Source: Paenibacillus xylanilyticus
GTDB taxonomy: Bacteria > Bacillota > Bacilli > Paenibacillales > Paenibacillaceae
NCBI RefSeq assembly: GCF_013359935.1
Contig: NZ_JABMCB010000192.1
Coordinates: 186,001 to 250,000 of the forward strand
Direction: 5' to 3'
DNA: 64,000 nt
Part shown: positions 43,297 through 51,485 of the stretch, one piece after another
Numbering within the stretch: position 1 is the first letter of the stretch
How the letters are laid out: every line of letters begins with the position of its first letter
Translations under genes and position numbers: made by a program
Notes under the pieces: generated by a model
Databases searched by the model: none
What the model saw: the letters and a program-made list of their open reading frames with translations, nothing else
What the model was told of the DNA's origin: nothing

Positions 43297-44052
43297 ATGA
43301 AGCTGGTGTCCTGGAATGTGAATGGGTTAAGGGCATGTGTGACCAAAGGATTCATGGATTATTATCAGGAAAGTCAGGCCGATATTTTCTGTGTGCAGGA
43401 GACCAAACTGCAGGCAGGCCAGATTGAGATGGATCTCGGGGAAGATGTGTATCAATACTGGAACTATGCCATCAAAAAAGGATATTCCGGCACAGCCGTA
43501 TTTACCCGGATCAAGCCGTTATCCGCCCGTTACGGGATGGAGGAAGACAGCGAACCGGAAGGCCGGATGATTACGCTCGAATTTGACCGCTTTTATCTGG
43601 TGAATGTATATACGCCCAATGCGAAGCGGGATCTGACTCGTCTTCCGTATCGACTGGAGTGGGAAGACCGCTTCCTGAAGTATATATTGCAGCTTGAGCA
43701 GACCAAGCCGGTCATCGTTTGTGGTGACCTGAACGTGGCCCATCAGGAGATTGATCTGAAGAATCCGAAGCCTAATATGGGCAACTCGGGATTTACGCTG
43801 GAAGAGCGCGGAAAGATGACCGAGCTGCTGGCTGCAGGATATGTGGACAGTTTCCGGCATCTGTACCCGGATCGCACAGACATATACAGCTGGTGGTCTT
43901 ATATGCCCAAGGTACGAGAGCGGAATGTGGGCTGGCGCATTGATTATTTTCTCGTGTCCAACCAGCTGGCACCGCAAGTCGAAGATGCGCATATCGACTG
44001 CCATGTGATGGGCAGTGATCACTGCCCAGTCGGCCTGACGCTGCAACTGTAA
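43297..44052 (+). CDS. exoA: Exodeoxyribonuclease III (AP endonuclease)
   Basis: The 251-aa DNA repair nuclease begins MKLVSWNVNGLRACVTKGF. It contains VQETKLQ (metal Glu), VNVYTPNAKRDLTRLPYR, GDLNVAHQEIDLKNPKPN (catalytic Asp/Asn), WWSYMPKVRERNVGWRIDYFL and GSDHCPVGLTL (catalytic Asp-His). It cuts DNA at abasic sites and degrades 3' ends. Length matches the B. subtilis ExoA type. GAGGAGATGAGG precedes the ATG. Confidence 0.95.
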   Translation: MKLVSWNVNGLRACVTKGFMDYYQESQADIFCVQETKLQAGQIEMDLGEDVYQYWNYAIKKGYSGTAVFTRIKPLSARYGMEEDSEPEGRMITLEFDRFYLVNVYTPNAKRDLTRLPYRLEWEDRFLKYILQLEQTKPVIVCGDLNVAHQEIDLKNPKPNMGNSGFTLEERGKMTELLAAGYVDSFRHLYPDRTDIYSWWSYMPKVRERNVGWRIDYFLVSNQLAPQVEDAHIDCHVMGSDHCPVGLTLQL

Positions 44053-44088
44053 CTGGGGCAGAATAGCCTGAATCTAGATGAAGAGGAG

Positions 44089-44128
44089 AACCGCAAGTTT
44101 CCGGTATCGGAGATTGGCGGTTTTTTTT
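44089..44128 (+). terminator. Terminator of exoA
   Basis: AACCGC (44089-44094) pairs with GCGGTT (44117-44122), with an inner CCG/CGG pairing, followed by TTTTTT. Confidence 0.75.
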
Positions 44129-44136
44129 GTATGCTT

Positions 44137-44174
44137 GGGGCTGTCTGTCTCCTCTAAAAGGTGCAGACAGCCCC
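44137..44174. other. Perfect 11-bp hairpin of unknown role
   Basis: GGGGCTGTCTG (44137-44147) pairs with CAGACAGCCCC (44164-44174) just after the exoA terminator. It has no T-run. The remainder of this 287-bp intergenic region holds nothing else I can support. Confidence 0.5.
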
Positions 44175-44339
44175 TTCTCCGTCGCGGGGTAGGGGGAGTG
44201 AACTGGACTTTGGTTGGGGGAAGAACTGGACTCTGGATTGTTCCGGTTACTACAGAACTTGGGTAGGATTGAAGAATACATATAGGATCGTTTAGCGCGA
44301 CATAGAAGGTGAGATTAGCGTGTAAGGGGTAGAGAAGCG

Positions 44340-45371
44340 ATGAATAAGGGTTTACGGAGAGGACTGAAAGTATTGGGCGGGCTGATGCTGGCGGCGGGCC
44401 TGCTGCTGCTTACAGGTACGGCTTATGAGGCATATCAGTCTACGCAGGATATGAAGTCATATACGCCACCTGGCAAGCTGTATGAGGTGAGTGGGCGCAA
44501 TATGCATCTCTACACGGCAGGAAAGGGAACATCGACGGTTGTATTGGCATCAGGATGGGGAACGCCAAATCCCTATGTGGATTTCAGTCCACTGTATGAC
44601 AAGCTGAAATCCGACGTAAAGATTGCAGTGTATGACCGATTCGGTTATGGATACAGCGACTATACGGAGCGTCCGCGGGATATCGATACGATTGTGGAAG
44701 AAGTTCATGAATTGCTGCGCAAATCCGGTCAGCGCCCGCCTTACATTATGGTGGGTCACTCTCTGGGATCGCTGGAGACGGTTCGGTTTGCACAAATGTA
44801 TCCGGATGAAGTGGCAGGCATGGTCATGATCGATGGAGGCAGTCCTGAATATTACAGTACGGTGGAGATGGATACGCCGGAATGGTATTTTGATTCAGCA
44901 AGGTTCCTGGTGAAAACAGGTATTGCGCGTACTTTGCTGCATTCGGATCGAATGATGGCAACGCTGGTCATTGACCCGGAGCTGGTTGCTGAACCGATGA
45001 AAAAAGCCGCCACCATCTCCACGCTGAAGCATGCGTACAATGACAACGTGATGGATGAGATTCGTCGTTCCAAGATCAACGCAGCCCGCGTGCTGGCGAA
45101 CAAACAGGAGTTTTCTTTCCCGCTGACCATCCTGACGGCCGGTTCCGATCAACCCAGTGAGGGAAGCCGGGCATGGGAGGCAGACCAAGCAGATTTTGCC
45201 TCATGGTCCAAACAGGGAAACCAGCAAATTGTCCCTCATGCCCAGCATTATATTCATAACAGCCAACCGGATGTCGTAGCGGGTGCCATTCTGAAGATGG
45301 CTATGGCACCTGGCAGCCAATTAAAAACAGGACACCGGAAACATACGGCGAACAGGAGGCAGGATGGATGA
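44340..45371 (+). CDS. Membrane-anchored alpha/beta hydrolase
   Basis: The 343-aa protein has an N-terminal membrane helix (about 8-27) followed by an extracytoplasmic alpha/beta-hydrolase domain. ASGWGTPNPYVDF holds the oxyanion region, MVGHSLGSLETVRF the nucleophile Ser, TAGSDQ the acid region and VPHAQHYIHNSQPD the His. The C-terminus is basic and disordered. Its stop overlaps the start of a 59-aa secreted peptide gene by ATGA. The substrate is unknown. Confidence 0.85.
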   Translation: MNKGLRRGLKVLGGLMLAAGLLLLTGTAYEAYQSTQDMKSYTPPGKLYEVSGRNMHLYTAGKGTSTVVLASGWGTPNPYVDFSPLYDKLKSDVKIAVYDRFGYGYSDYTERPRDIDTIVEEVHELLRKSGQRPPYIMVGHSLGSLETVRFAQMYPDEVAGMVMIDGGSPEYYSTVEMDTPEWYFDSARFLVKTGIARTLLHSDRMMATLVIDPELVAEPMKKAATISTLKHAYNDNVMDEIRRSKINAARVLANKQEFSFPLTILTAGSDQPSEGSRAWEADQADFASWSKQGNQQIVPHAQHYIHNSQPDVVAGAILKMAMAPGSQLKTGHRKHTANRRQDG

Positions 45372-45547
45372 GAAAATTGGGAATCGTAACGAAGTTCACT
45401 TCCTTGCTCCTGGCGAGCTGTCTACTCTCTTTCTTGATTTTAACCCTATCCTTCTTGTGCTTCACGTCCAGGGTGGATGCAGCACCTGTTACGCTTTTTG
45501 CTGAACAGTCGGATTATATAAAACATGCGCTCCATACATTTTTCTAG
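45368..45547 (+). CDS. 59-aa secreted or membrane peptide coupled to the hydrolase
   Basis: The ATG overlaps the hydrolase stop (ATGA). The product begins MRKLGIVTKFTSLLLASC and continues with a long hydrophobic core to about residue 32. RVDAAPVTLF follows, with a possible signal-peptidase site after VDA. The mature peptide would be about 20 residues ending HALHTFF. No other gene is in this stretch. Translational coupling suggests a partner of the hydrolase. No known family is recognised. Confidence 0.5.
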   Translation: MRKLGIVTKFTSLLLASCLLSFLILTLSFLCFTSRVDAAPVTLFAEQSDYIKHALHTFF

Positions 45548-45715
45548 ATTGGAAATAGGGATGAATGGCTCTTGCCTTGCATGAAAGCAGCCGATAGCTG
45601 CTATTCTTGCGAGGTATTTTTAGTTTCGACTGGAAACCTAACAGGTTACATGGTATGTTATATCTTTATACTAGAGTAGTAGGCAACTATAGAAGAAGAC
45701 AGGAGAGGATCGAAC

Positions 45716-46693
45716 ATGGTTAAAGTTGGTATCGTAGGTTACGGAAATCTGGGTAAAGGCGTGGAGAAAGCCATTGTGCAAAACCCGGATATGGAGCTTG
45801 TTGCTGTATTTACACGGCGTAATCCGGAGCAGATGGTTGCAGAAGGTACAGAAGCTCGTTTTGAGCACATCTCTGCTGCCGAGCAATACATAGGCAAGAT
45901 TGATGTCATGATTCTGTGCGGTGGTTCGGCAACGGATCTTCCGGAGCAGACACCTGCCATTGCCAAATTGTTCAATACGGTGGACAGCTTCGATACACAT
46001 GCGAAAATTCCTGAATTCTACGCGGAAGTGAATGCTGCAGCAGAGCAAGGCGGTCATGTAAGTGTGATCTCCACAGGCTGGGACCCAGGCTTGTTCTCCA
46101 TGAACCGGCTGCTCGCCCAATCCATCCTGCCAGAGGGTAAAGAGTACACATTCTGGGGTAAAGGGGTCAGCCAAGGCCACTCCGACGCGATCCGCCGCGT
46201 TCCGGGCGTGAAAGCAGGTGTTCAGTACACCGTACCTGTAGAAGAAGTCATCAACCGAATTCGTGCAGGAGAGACACCGGAATTGTCCACACGCGAGAAG
46301 CATTTGCGTCAATGTTTTGTGGTGGCTGAAGAAGGTGCCAATCAGGATGAAATTCGTGAAACGATTGTATCCATGCCGAACTATTTTGCAGATTACGATA
46401 CAACAGTAACATTCATTACCGAAGAGCAGCTCAAGTCGGAACATGAAGGTATGCCGCACGGTGGATTTGTTATTCGCAGCGGTGTTACGGGTACAGGGCA
46501 AAAGCAAATCGTGGAGTTTGGTCTGAAGCTCGACAGTAACCCTGAATTTACAGCAAGCGTACTGGTAGCATATGCGCGAGCTGCACAGCGTTTGAGCCTG
46601 GAAGGACATAAGGGTGCCAAGACGGTATTTGATATCCCACTCGGTCACCTGTCCCCGAAATCCGCTGAGGAACTTCGCCGCGATCTTCTGTAA
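45716..46693 (+). CDS. ddh: meso-Diaminopimelate D-dehydrogenase
   Basis: The 325-aa NADP enzyme converts tetrahydrodipicolinate to meso-diaminopimelate in one step of lysine and peptidoglycan synthesis. It begins VKVGIVGYGNLGKGVEKAI (Rossmann loop). Substrate-binding segments VDSFDTHAKIPEF, STGWDPGLFSMNRLLAQS, GKGVSQGHSDAIRRVPGV and MPHGGFVIRSG are all present. GGAGAGG precedes the ATG. It is a single gene followed by a strong terminator. No lysine riboswitch was seen upstream. Confidence 0.95.
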   Translation: MVKVGIVGYGNLGKGVEKAIVQNPDMELVAVFTRRNPEQMVAEGTEARFEHISAAEQYIGKIDVMILCGGSATDLPEQTPAIAKLFNTVDSFDTHAKIPEFYAEVNAAAEQGGHVSVISTGWDPGLFSMNRLLAQSILPEGKEYTFWGKGVSQGHSDAIRRVPGVKAGVQYTVPVEEVINRIRAGETPELSTREKHLRQCFVVAEEGANQDEIRETIVSMPNYFADYDTTVTFITEEQLKSEHEGMPHGGFVIRSGVTGTGQKQIVEFGLKLDSNPEFTASVLVAYARAAQRLSLEGHKGAKTVFDIPLGHLSPKSAEELRRDLL

Positions 46694-46732
46694 TATCTGA
46701 ACGATAATCATTCTTTCATCGTAATAAAAAAT

Positions 46733-46770
46733 AAGCAGCCCGTCCTTCGTTAACGAGGGACGGGCTGCTT
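46733..46770. terminator. Bidirectional terminator between ddh and the pentapeptide gene
   Basis: AAGCAGCCCGTCC (46733-46745) pairs perfectly with 46758-46770. A-rich sequence upstream gives a T-run on the minus strand. It lies between convergent genes. Confidence 0.85.
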
Positions 46771-46804
46771 GCTGTGCATTGCATGAATGCAGCTTGATTT
46801 TTTC

Positions 46805-47656
46805 TTACGACCAGTGCTCAGGGACATTAAGATGAGCGGGCAGTTTCGTACGCGCATTGCCCTTGGCTGCATTAAGCTGGGATTGCGTCAGAAAAATACT
46901 TCCGGTCAGATCTGCTCCGCCCAGATCCGCATCACGCAAGTCGGCACCGATCATATCGGCAAATCTTAAGTCGGCATTGCGCAGGTCACAAGCAATCATT
47001 AACGCGCCTCGAAAGCTGGCTCCCCGAAGGTCGGCTCCTCTCAGATTCGCTCCCAGGAAGTCTCTTCCTTTCAGTTTCTTGGTCTTGGACTTTCCTTGTT
47101 CATGATTCTTGGATGGCGCATGCGCACGAACCATTTCACTGGCCTGTAAGAGCAGTTCGTTCACGACCGCCCGATGAGCGGGAATATCCAGACACAAGAT
47201 GGCGGAAGGCTCCAGATCAGTAAGGCGCTCCGTCTCCTGATATAAGCCACGGAGAGCCTCGTGAAGAGAAGTGGCCTCCGGACGCATGAGCATTTCGTTC
47301 ATATAACTGAGCAGCTCATGAAGTTGTCTCATGACAGGCAGACAATCGAACATTTCGGATGCAGTTTCCGGATGATCCCGCCAATCTCTGCCTGCATAGG
47401 TCACTTGGGACAATTTCTGCCCTGCACCAAAGCAATCATAAACGGTGCAGCCTTTGAAGCCCTTTTGCCGGAGCTGTGTATGAATGCCGCAGCGATTGTC
47501 TGGACGCAGGTTGGGACAGGGGGTGCCACTGGATTTGTCAAAAGCGAAGTCGGATGATTTGCCATAGGGCAAGGCAACACAGCACAGGCCAAAACATTGC
47601 TCACAGTCTGTGTATAGATGTGGGCTCATCGTGCTGCTCAAGGGGTGGTTAGACAA
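46805..47656 (-). CDS. Cys-rich (YkgJ-like) domain fused to pentapeptide repeats
   Basis: The 283-aa protein starts with a cysteine cluster (TDCEQCFGLCCVALPYG, then CPNL...RCGIH and GCTVYDCFGAGQ), typical of putative metal-chelating proteins of the YkgJ type. A helical middle follows, then about ten tandem A(D/N)LR/x pentapeptides forming a right-handed beta-helix (GANLRGADLRGASFRG... to GADLTG). TTG 47656 is chosen because AAGGAAG lies about eight bases upstream. The function is unknown; the cysteines suggest bound zinc or an Fe-S cluster. Confidence 0.78.
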   Translation of the reverse strand: MSNHPLSSTMSPHLYTDCEQCFGLCCVALPYGKSSDFAFDKSSGTPCPNLRPDNRCGIHTQLRQKGFKGCTVYDCFGAGQKLSQVTYAGRDWRDHPETASEMFDCLPVMRQLHELLSYMNEMLMRPEATSLHEALRGLYQETERLTDLEPSAILCLDIPAHRAVVNELLLQASEMVRAHAPSKNHEQGKSKTKKLKGRDFLGANLRGADLRGASFRGALMIACDLRNADLRFADMIGADLRDADLGGADLTGSIFLTQSQLNAAKGNARTKLPAHLNVPEHWS

Positions 47657-47980
47657 TGTGTACACTTCCTTTAATAAATGAAAAAACTGGCTATAGAATG
47701 TTAGTATCACTTTACCATTACACAAGAATTTGATCAATTCCTATAAAGAGTCATAAGGAGGGCTAAATAGGCAGCATAAATAGGAACTGGCATTGATAAG
47801 ATAGATAGAGATAAAAAAATATATGCAAACTTTATGTAAGTTACTTGACTAAATAAATTAAATCACTTATCATCAATACTAAGCTAATCAACTAAACGGA
47901 TGCAGGATGGTGTGAATATGGGATTTATGGATAAGTTATTTGGAAAAACTAGCAACAACACACAAGAGGAGGAAACAATC

Positions 47981-48520
47981 ATGTCGAAATTGAACATTGG
48001 GATTATTCTTGGGAGCACACGTGAAGGGCGGTTAAGTCCGCAGGTCGGAGAATGGGTGAAACAGATTGCAGATGCGCGTGGAGATGCCAACTACGAAATC
48101 GTGGATATCGCTGATTACAAGCTGCCGTTATTGGGCGAAGCCGATGCAGCAGAACAGGCTGCTGCCTGGAACACGAAGCTGGCAAGCCTGGACGGGTTCG
48201 TGTTTATCGTGCAGGAATATAATCACAGCATCTCGGCATCGCTGAAGAATGCATTGGACTATGCCCGGGAGGCATGGAACGATAAAGCTGCAGGGATTGT
48301 CAGCTATGGCTCGGTAGGCGGTGCACGTGCTGCAGAACATCTGCGCGGCATTCTCGGAGAACTGTCGGTTGCGGACGTGCGTGTCCATCCGGCATTGTCG
48401 TTGTTTACGGATTTTGATAACGGAACGTTCAAACCGGCTGATCTGCATTTGACCAATCTGAACGGCATGTTGGATCAAGTGTTGTCCTGGAGCGGAGCGC
48501 TCAAAACTGTTCGTTCATAA
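47981..48520 (+). CDS. NADPH-dependent FMN reductase family protein
   Basis: The 179-aa flavodoxin-like protein begins LNIGIILGSTREGRLSPQVGEW with the FMN-phosphate loop GSTREGR. It has VFIVQEYNHSISASLKNALDYA and IVSYGSVGGARAAEHLR, the usual flavin-binding regions. It reduces FMN, quinones or azo compounds. ATG 47981 follows AGAGGAGGAAAC. An in-frame ATG at 47918 would add a basic 21-residue tail (MGFMDKLFGKTSNN) and cannot be excluded. Confidence 0.88.
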   Translation: MSKLNIGIILGSTREGRLSPQVGEWVKQIADARGDANYEIVDIADYKLPLLGEADAAEQAAAWNTKLASLDGFVFIVQEYNHSISASLKNALDYAREAWNDKAAGIVSYGSVGGARAAEHLRGILGELSVADVRVHPALSLFTDFDNGTFKPADLHLTNLNGMLDQVLSWSGALKTVRS

Positions 48521-48538
48521 GCCATATTGTCTTTAGAT

Positions 48539-48566
48539 AGCCGCCGCCATTTAGGCGGCTTTTTTG
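48539..48566 (+). terminator. Terminator of the FMN reductase gene
   Basis: AGCCGCC (48539-48545) pairs with GGCGGCT (48554-48560), with an 8-nt loop, followed by TTTTT. Confidence 0.85.
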
Positions 48567-48644
48567 CATTAGTAAGAACAAGATCACATTGTATCCACAT
48601 GTCCTGTTGAACTTTAATACGTCTCTCTTCAGTTAAAAGAAAAA

Positions 48645-48680
48645 TGAACAAAGGACAGCTCTCCTCATGGAGAACTGCCC
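48645..48680 (-). terminator. Probable terminator of the glutamate dehydrogenase gene
   Basis: On the minus strand GGGCAGTTCTCC and GGAGAGCTGTCC form a 12-bp stem with two G-U pairs and an ATGA loop. TTTGTTCATTTTTC follows. Confidence 0.6.
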
Positions 48681-48749
48681 TTCATCAATAAAGTTAAGAT
48701 TCATTATGATGTACACATTCTTCGAGTAGAATGGCCCAATTTCTTGAAC

Positions 48750-50126
48750 TTAGACTACGCCTTGAGCGAGCATGGCATCGGCAACTTTCAGGAAACCTGC
48801 AATGTTGGCTCCCGCCACGAGATTGCCTGTACAGCCGTATTGATCCGCTGCCTCTACACAGCTTGTGTAGATGTTCCGCATGATCTCATGCAGCTTCGTG
48901 TCCACTTCTTCAAATGACCAGGACAGCCGCATGCTGTTCTGGGACATTTCAAGGGCGGATACCGCTACTCCACCTGCGTTGGCCGCTTTTGCCGGACCGA
49001 ACAGAACGCCTTCTTTTAAGAAAAGCTCAATTGCAGCCAGTGTGGAAGGCATGTTGGCTCCTTCACCGATGGCTTTGACTCCGTTTTGCACGAGCAGCGC
49101 TGCAGACTGTTCATCAATCTCATTTTGCGTTGCACAAGGCAACGCGATATCACATGGGATGGACCAAATGCCGGCACAGCCCTCCGTATACACCGCATGC
49201 GGGTGTTCTTTGACATACTCGCTGATCCGCAGACGATCCACTTCTTTTAATCGTTTTACGGTTTCCAGGTTGATTCCTTCCGCGTCATATATGTATCCTC
49301 CCGAGTCACTGCAAGCGACGACCTTGGCTCCAAGCTCCTGAGCTTTTTGAATGGCGTAGATCGATACATTGCCTGAACCGGAGACAACAACCGTGCTGTC
49401 CTGGAAGCTCAAGCCTTTGGATTTCAGCATCTCGTTCACGAAGTACACACAGCCGAATCCGGTGGCTTCCTTGCGTGCCAGACTTCCGCCGTACAGCAGG
49501 CCTTTACCGGTCAATACAGCTGCATCATGTCCGCTGCTAATGCGTTTATACTGTCCGAACATGTAACCGATTTCCCTCGCGCCTACACCAATATCGCCTG
49601 CAGGTACATCGGTATCTGAACCGATGTATTTATACAGCTCAGTCATGAAGCTCTGCGTGAAACGCATCACTTCGAGATCGGATTTCCCTTTGGGATCGAA
49701 GTCGGAACCGCCTTTACCGCCGCCGATCGGCAGTCCGGTCAACGCATTTTTAAAAATTTGCTCGAAGCCCAGGAACTTCACGATCCCCGAATAAACAGAA
49801 GGATGGAAGCGAAGTCCGCCCTTGTAAGGGCCGATGGCACTGTTGAATTGTACGCGGAATCCACGGTTCACCTGAACCTTGCCTTGGTCATCCACCCAAG
49901 GTACACGGAACGTAATGACACGTTCTGGCTCAACCAGCTGTTCGAGCAAGCTGTTGTTCATATATTTTGGATGAGCTTCAATGACAGGAATGAGTGAGTC
50001 CAGAATCTCTTTTACAGCCTGATGGAATTCATGTTCTTGCGGATTTCTGGCGATAACCGATTCATAAACGGAATGAACATATTCTGCAGCAGTGACTTGA
50101 GTTGATTCTTGAGTTATAGTGGACAC
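48750..50126 (-). CDS. gdhA: NADP-specific glutamate dehydrogenase
   Basis: The 458-aa enzyme interconverts 2-oxoglutarate plus ammonium and glutamate. It has the catalytic and substrate motifs of the hexameric NADP type: NSAIGPYKGGLRFHPSV, LPIGGGKGGSDFDPKGKSD (catalytic Lys), PAGDIGVGAREIGYMFG and the Rossmann segment VVVSGSGNVSIYAIQKA. The GTG start has AAGGAG 11 bases upstream. It is a single gene divergent from the antiporter operon. A tandem TTGCATAAA repeat lies in its upstream region and may be regulatory. Confidence 0.95.
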   Translation of the reverse strand: MSTITQESTQVTAAEYVHSVYESVIARNPQEHEFHQAVKEILDSLIPVIEAHPKYMNNSLLEQLVEPERVITFRVPWVDDQGKVQVNRGFRVQFNSAIGPYKGGLRFHPSVYSGIVKFLGFEQIFKNALTGLPIGGGKGGSDFDPKGKSDLEVMRFTQSFMTELYKYIGSDTDVPAGDIGVGAREIGYMFGQYKRISSGHDAAVLTGKGLLYGGSLARKEATGFGCVYFVNEMLKSKGLSFQDSTVVVSGSGNVSIYAIQKAQELGAKVVACSDSGGYIYDAEGINLETVKRLKEVDRLRISEYVKEHPHAVYTEGCAGIWSIPCDIALPCATQNEIDEQSAALLVQNGVKAIGEGANMPSTLAAIELFLKEGVLFGPAKAANAGGVAVSALEMSQNSMRLSWSFEEVDTKLHEIMRNIYTSCVEAADQYGCTGNLVAGANIAGFLKVADAMLAQGVV

Positions 50127-50172
50127 TTTTTCGATGCACTCCTTTATTGTGTTAAAGTCTGTCGATGGGTAT

Positions 50173-50190
50173 TTGCATAAATTGCATAAA
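50173..50190. repeat. Perfect tandem TTGCATAAA repeat
   Basis: Two directly adjacent copies of TTGCATAAA lie 47-64 bp upstream of the gdhA start. Adjacent direct repeats are a common layout for activator or repressor binding; the factor is unknown. Confidence 0.5.
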
Positions 50191-50342
50191 AGTTTGTAGT
50201 TAAATATACAGGAAAGAAAATAAAAATACGAGATGAAAACCCATAAAATGTTTTTTATGACGTTATTAAAATGTTCTATAGACCTACCATACAGTGTAAA
50301 GATTTATTTTAATAATTGGATAATATAACTAATATGGAATTT

Positions 50343-50425
50343 AAAACGGGAAGTTAGATGAATACACTGGATTAAAAAATTAGTTTTGGTAAGATGGTAT
50401 GAAGGCCCCGTTTTTCGGGGTTTTT
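50343..50425 (+). promoter_or_regulatory. Attenuator: terminator hairpin with competing antiterminator
   Basis: CCCCG-TTTTT-CGGGG (50406-50420) followed by TTTTT forms an intrinsic terminator, although no plus-strand gene precedes it. AAAACGGG at 50343-50350 is exactly complementary to CCCGTTTT (50407-50414) and would disrupt the terminator. This gives two exclusive folds 24 bases before the leader ORF of the antiporter operon. Confidence 0.5.
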
Positions 50426-50448
50426 ATCTAATGAAGGAGGAAAATAGG

Positions 50449-50523
50449 ATGATGAACAGAAACATGCGAATCAACGTGGAGAACAAAGCATGTATAGGAG
50501 GTGAGATCTATTATGAACCATAG
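50449..50523 (+). CDS. 24-codon leader peptide of the antiporter operon
   Basis: AAGGAGGAAAATAGG directly precedes ATGATG. The frame encodes MMNRNMRINVENKACIGGEI plus YYEP and stops at 50521-50523, overlapping the start of the next gene by 11 bases. The next gene's ribosome site lies inside this frame, so translation of the leader could gate it. It may also reflect a decayed N-terminus. There is no repeated amino-acid run typical of amino-acid attenuators. Confidence 0.45.
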   Translation: MMNRNMRINVENKACIGGEIYYEP

Positions 50524-50986
50524 GTCATCCCTTCACAATTGCAGAGAAATGTTGGTGAAACAGCTGATTACATTGGGTGAAGAGAAAAGGACATTTCTCG
50601 ACGCCTATTTCGACGTGCGTGAACCCGAACGAATGCAGATGGACAAATTATTGTCCGTATACACCGAGTATCTTCAAAAGCTGCTACTTGGACCCGATGA
50701 ACTTCTCCATTCGGTCGTCCTGATCGGGAGCGAGATTCGCTTCGATTATATTGATTTTCATACGTCCGATACATTTATGATTGTCATGCCTGACGACGCA
50801 GATCCGGATACCGGGCGAATCTCCTTTCTCTCACCTGTAGGACGCCAATTATTGCTCGCCAGCAAGGGGGAAGTGAGGTCGGTTACGATACCGGCGGGTT
50901 CCATGAGGGTACGCATAACGGAAATTGAATGGAAAAGTACGTCCTTAAACGGGATGTCTTCAGGCGGTGTGGATCATGCACTTTAA
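50513..50986 (+). CDS. GreA/GreB-family C-terminal domain protein
   Basis: The 157-aa protein has a helical N-terminus (about 1-60, MLVKQLITLGEEKRTFLDAYF). A Gre-factor FKBP-like C-domain follows: VVLIGSEIRFDYIDFHTSDTFMIVMPDDADPDTGRISFLSPVGRQLLLASKGE. True GreA has a long coiled coil with acidic tip residues that enters the RNA polymerase channel; here the helical part is shorter, so cleavage-factor activity is doubtful. It may bind polymerase in another way. ATG 50513 has GGAGGTGAG upstream. It is first in an operon with KhtT/KhtU-like genes. Confidence 0.75.
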   Translation: MNHRSSLHNCREMLVKQLITLGEEKRTFLDAYFDVREPERMQMDKLLSVYTEYLQKLLLGPDELLHSVVLIGSEIRFDYIDFHTSDTFMIVMPDDADPDTGRISFLSPVGRQLLLASKGEVRSVTIPAGSMRVRITEIEWKSTSLNGMSSGGVDHAL

Positions 50987-51482
50987 AGAGACGGATTTAC
51001 CGGGAATTGGACGCAAGTATTGGCTGCATACCCGCAGCGGCGAGCATTTGGTCATTGTGATTCATAATGATGAACGGCGTGACCTGTTTCATATGGAATC
51101 CGGAGATGTACCCGATGAACTGGGAGATATGGTGTCTCTTGTGACCCTTGATGATGAAGAGGCTCGGGCGGTAGCTGCCATCGTGGGTGGCATGACATAC
51201 AAACCCAAGTTCCAGGATGAACGGGAAGTCATGCTTGAAGGCCTGCTTATCGAATGGCTGCGAATAGAACCTCATTCCAAGAGCATTGGAAAGACAATTG
51301 GGGATTTGGATATCCGTCGAGCGACAGGGGCTGTCATTCTGGCGGTGGTGGAGAAGAACAGGGAAAAGCAGTTTAATCCTGGCCCGAATTATGCTTTTGC
51401 CGTAGGGTCTACCATTGTTGTTGCAGGTGAGCGTGACCAGATTAGACAATTAAAACGGTTGTTGTCCGATGGACGGCTCTAG
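50976..51482 (+). CDS. khtT: KhtT-like regulatory subunit (RCK_C) of a K+/H+ antiporter
   Basis: The 168-aa cytosolic subunit has an N-terminal domain (MHFKETDLPGIGRKYWLHTRSGEHLVIVIHNDERRDLFHM) that closely resembles B. subtilis KhtT. A C-terminal TrkA-C/RCK_C domain (IEPHSKSIGKTIGDLDIRRATGAVILAVV...GSTIVVAGERDQIRQL) follows. In B. subtilis KhtT inhibits KhtU and binds c-di-AMP through the RCK_C domain. It overlaps the preceding gene by 11 bases and ends three bases before the antiporter gene. Confidence 0.88.
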   Translation: MHFKETDLPGIGRKYWLHTRSGEHLVIVIHNDERRDLFHMESGDVPDELGDMVSLVTLDDEEARAVAAIVGGMTYKPKFQDEREVMLEGLLIEWLRIEPHSKSIGKTIGDLDIRRATGAVILAVVEKNREKQFNPGPNYAFAVGSTIVVAGERDQIRQLKRLLSDGRL

Positions 51483-51485
51483 CCT

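Larger units (their letters stand above)
50127..50448. other. AT-rich divergent spacer between gdhA and the antiporter operon
   Basis: This 322-bp spacer is very AT-rich and has no gene. It contains the tandem 9-bp repeat at 50173-50190 and the attenuator-like structure at 50343-50425. No c-di-AMP (ydaO-type) riboswitch consensus was recognised. Confidence 0.6.

Noticed and set aside
45548..45715. Lysine riboswitch upstream of ddh
   Set aside because: The 168-bp region has only one short AGCAGC/GCTGCT hairpin and none of the conserved L-box sequence.
45671..46711. 346-codon open frame on the minus strand across ddh
   Set aside because: It is an antisense shadow of a well-matched gene, Cys- and His-rich with no ribosome site or family resemblance.
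50127..50448. c-di-AMP (ydaO-type) riboswitch before the KhtTU operon
   Set aside because: Looked for because KhtT binds c-di-AMP in B. subtilis, but the leader is AT-rich and none of the conserved core was found.
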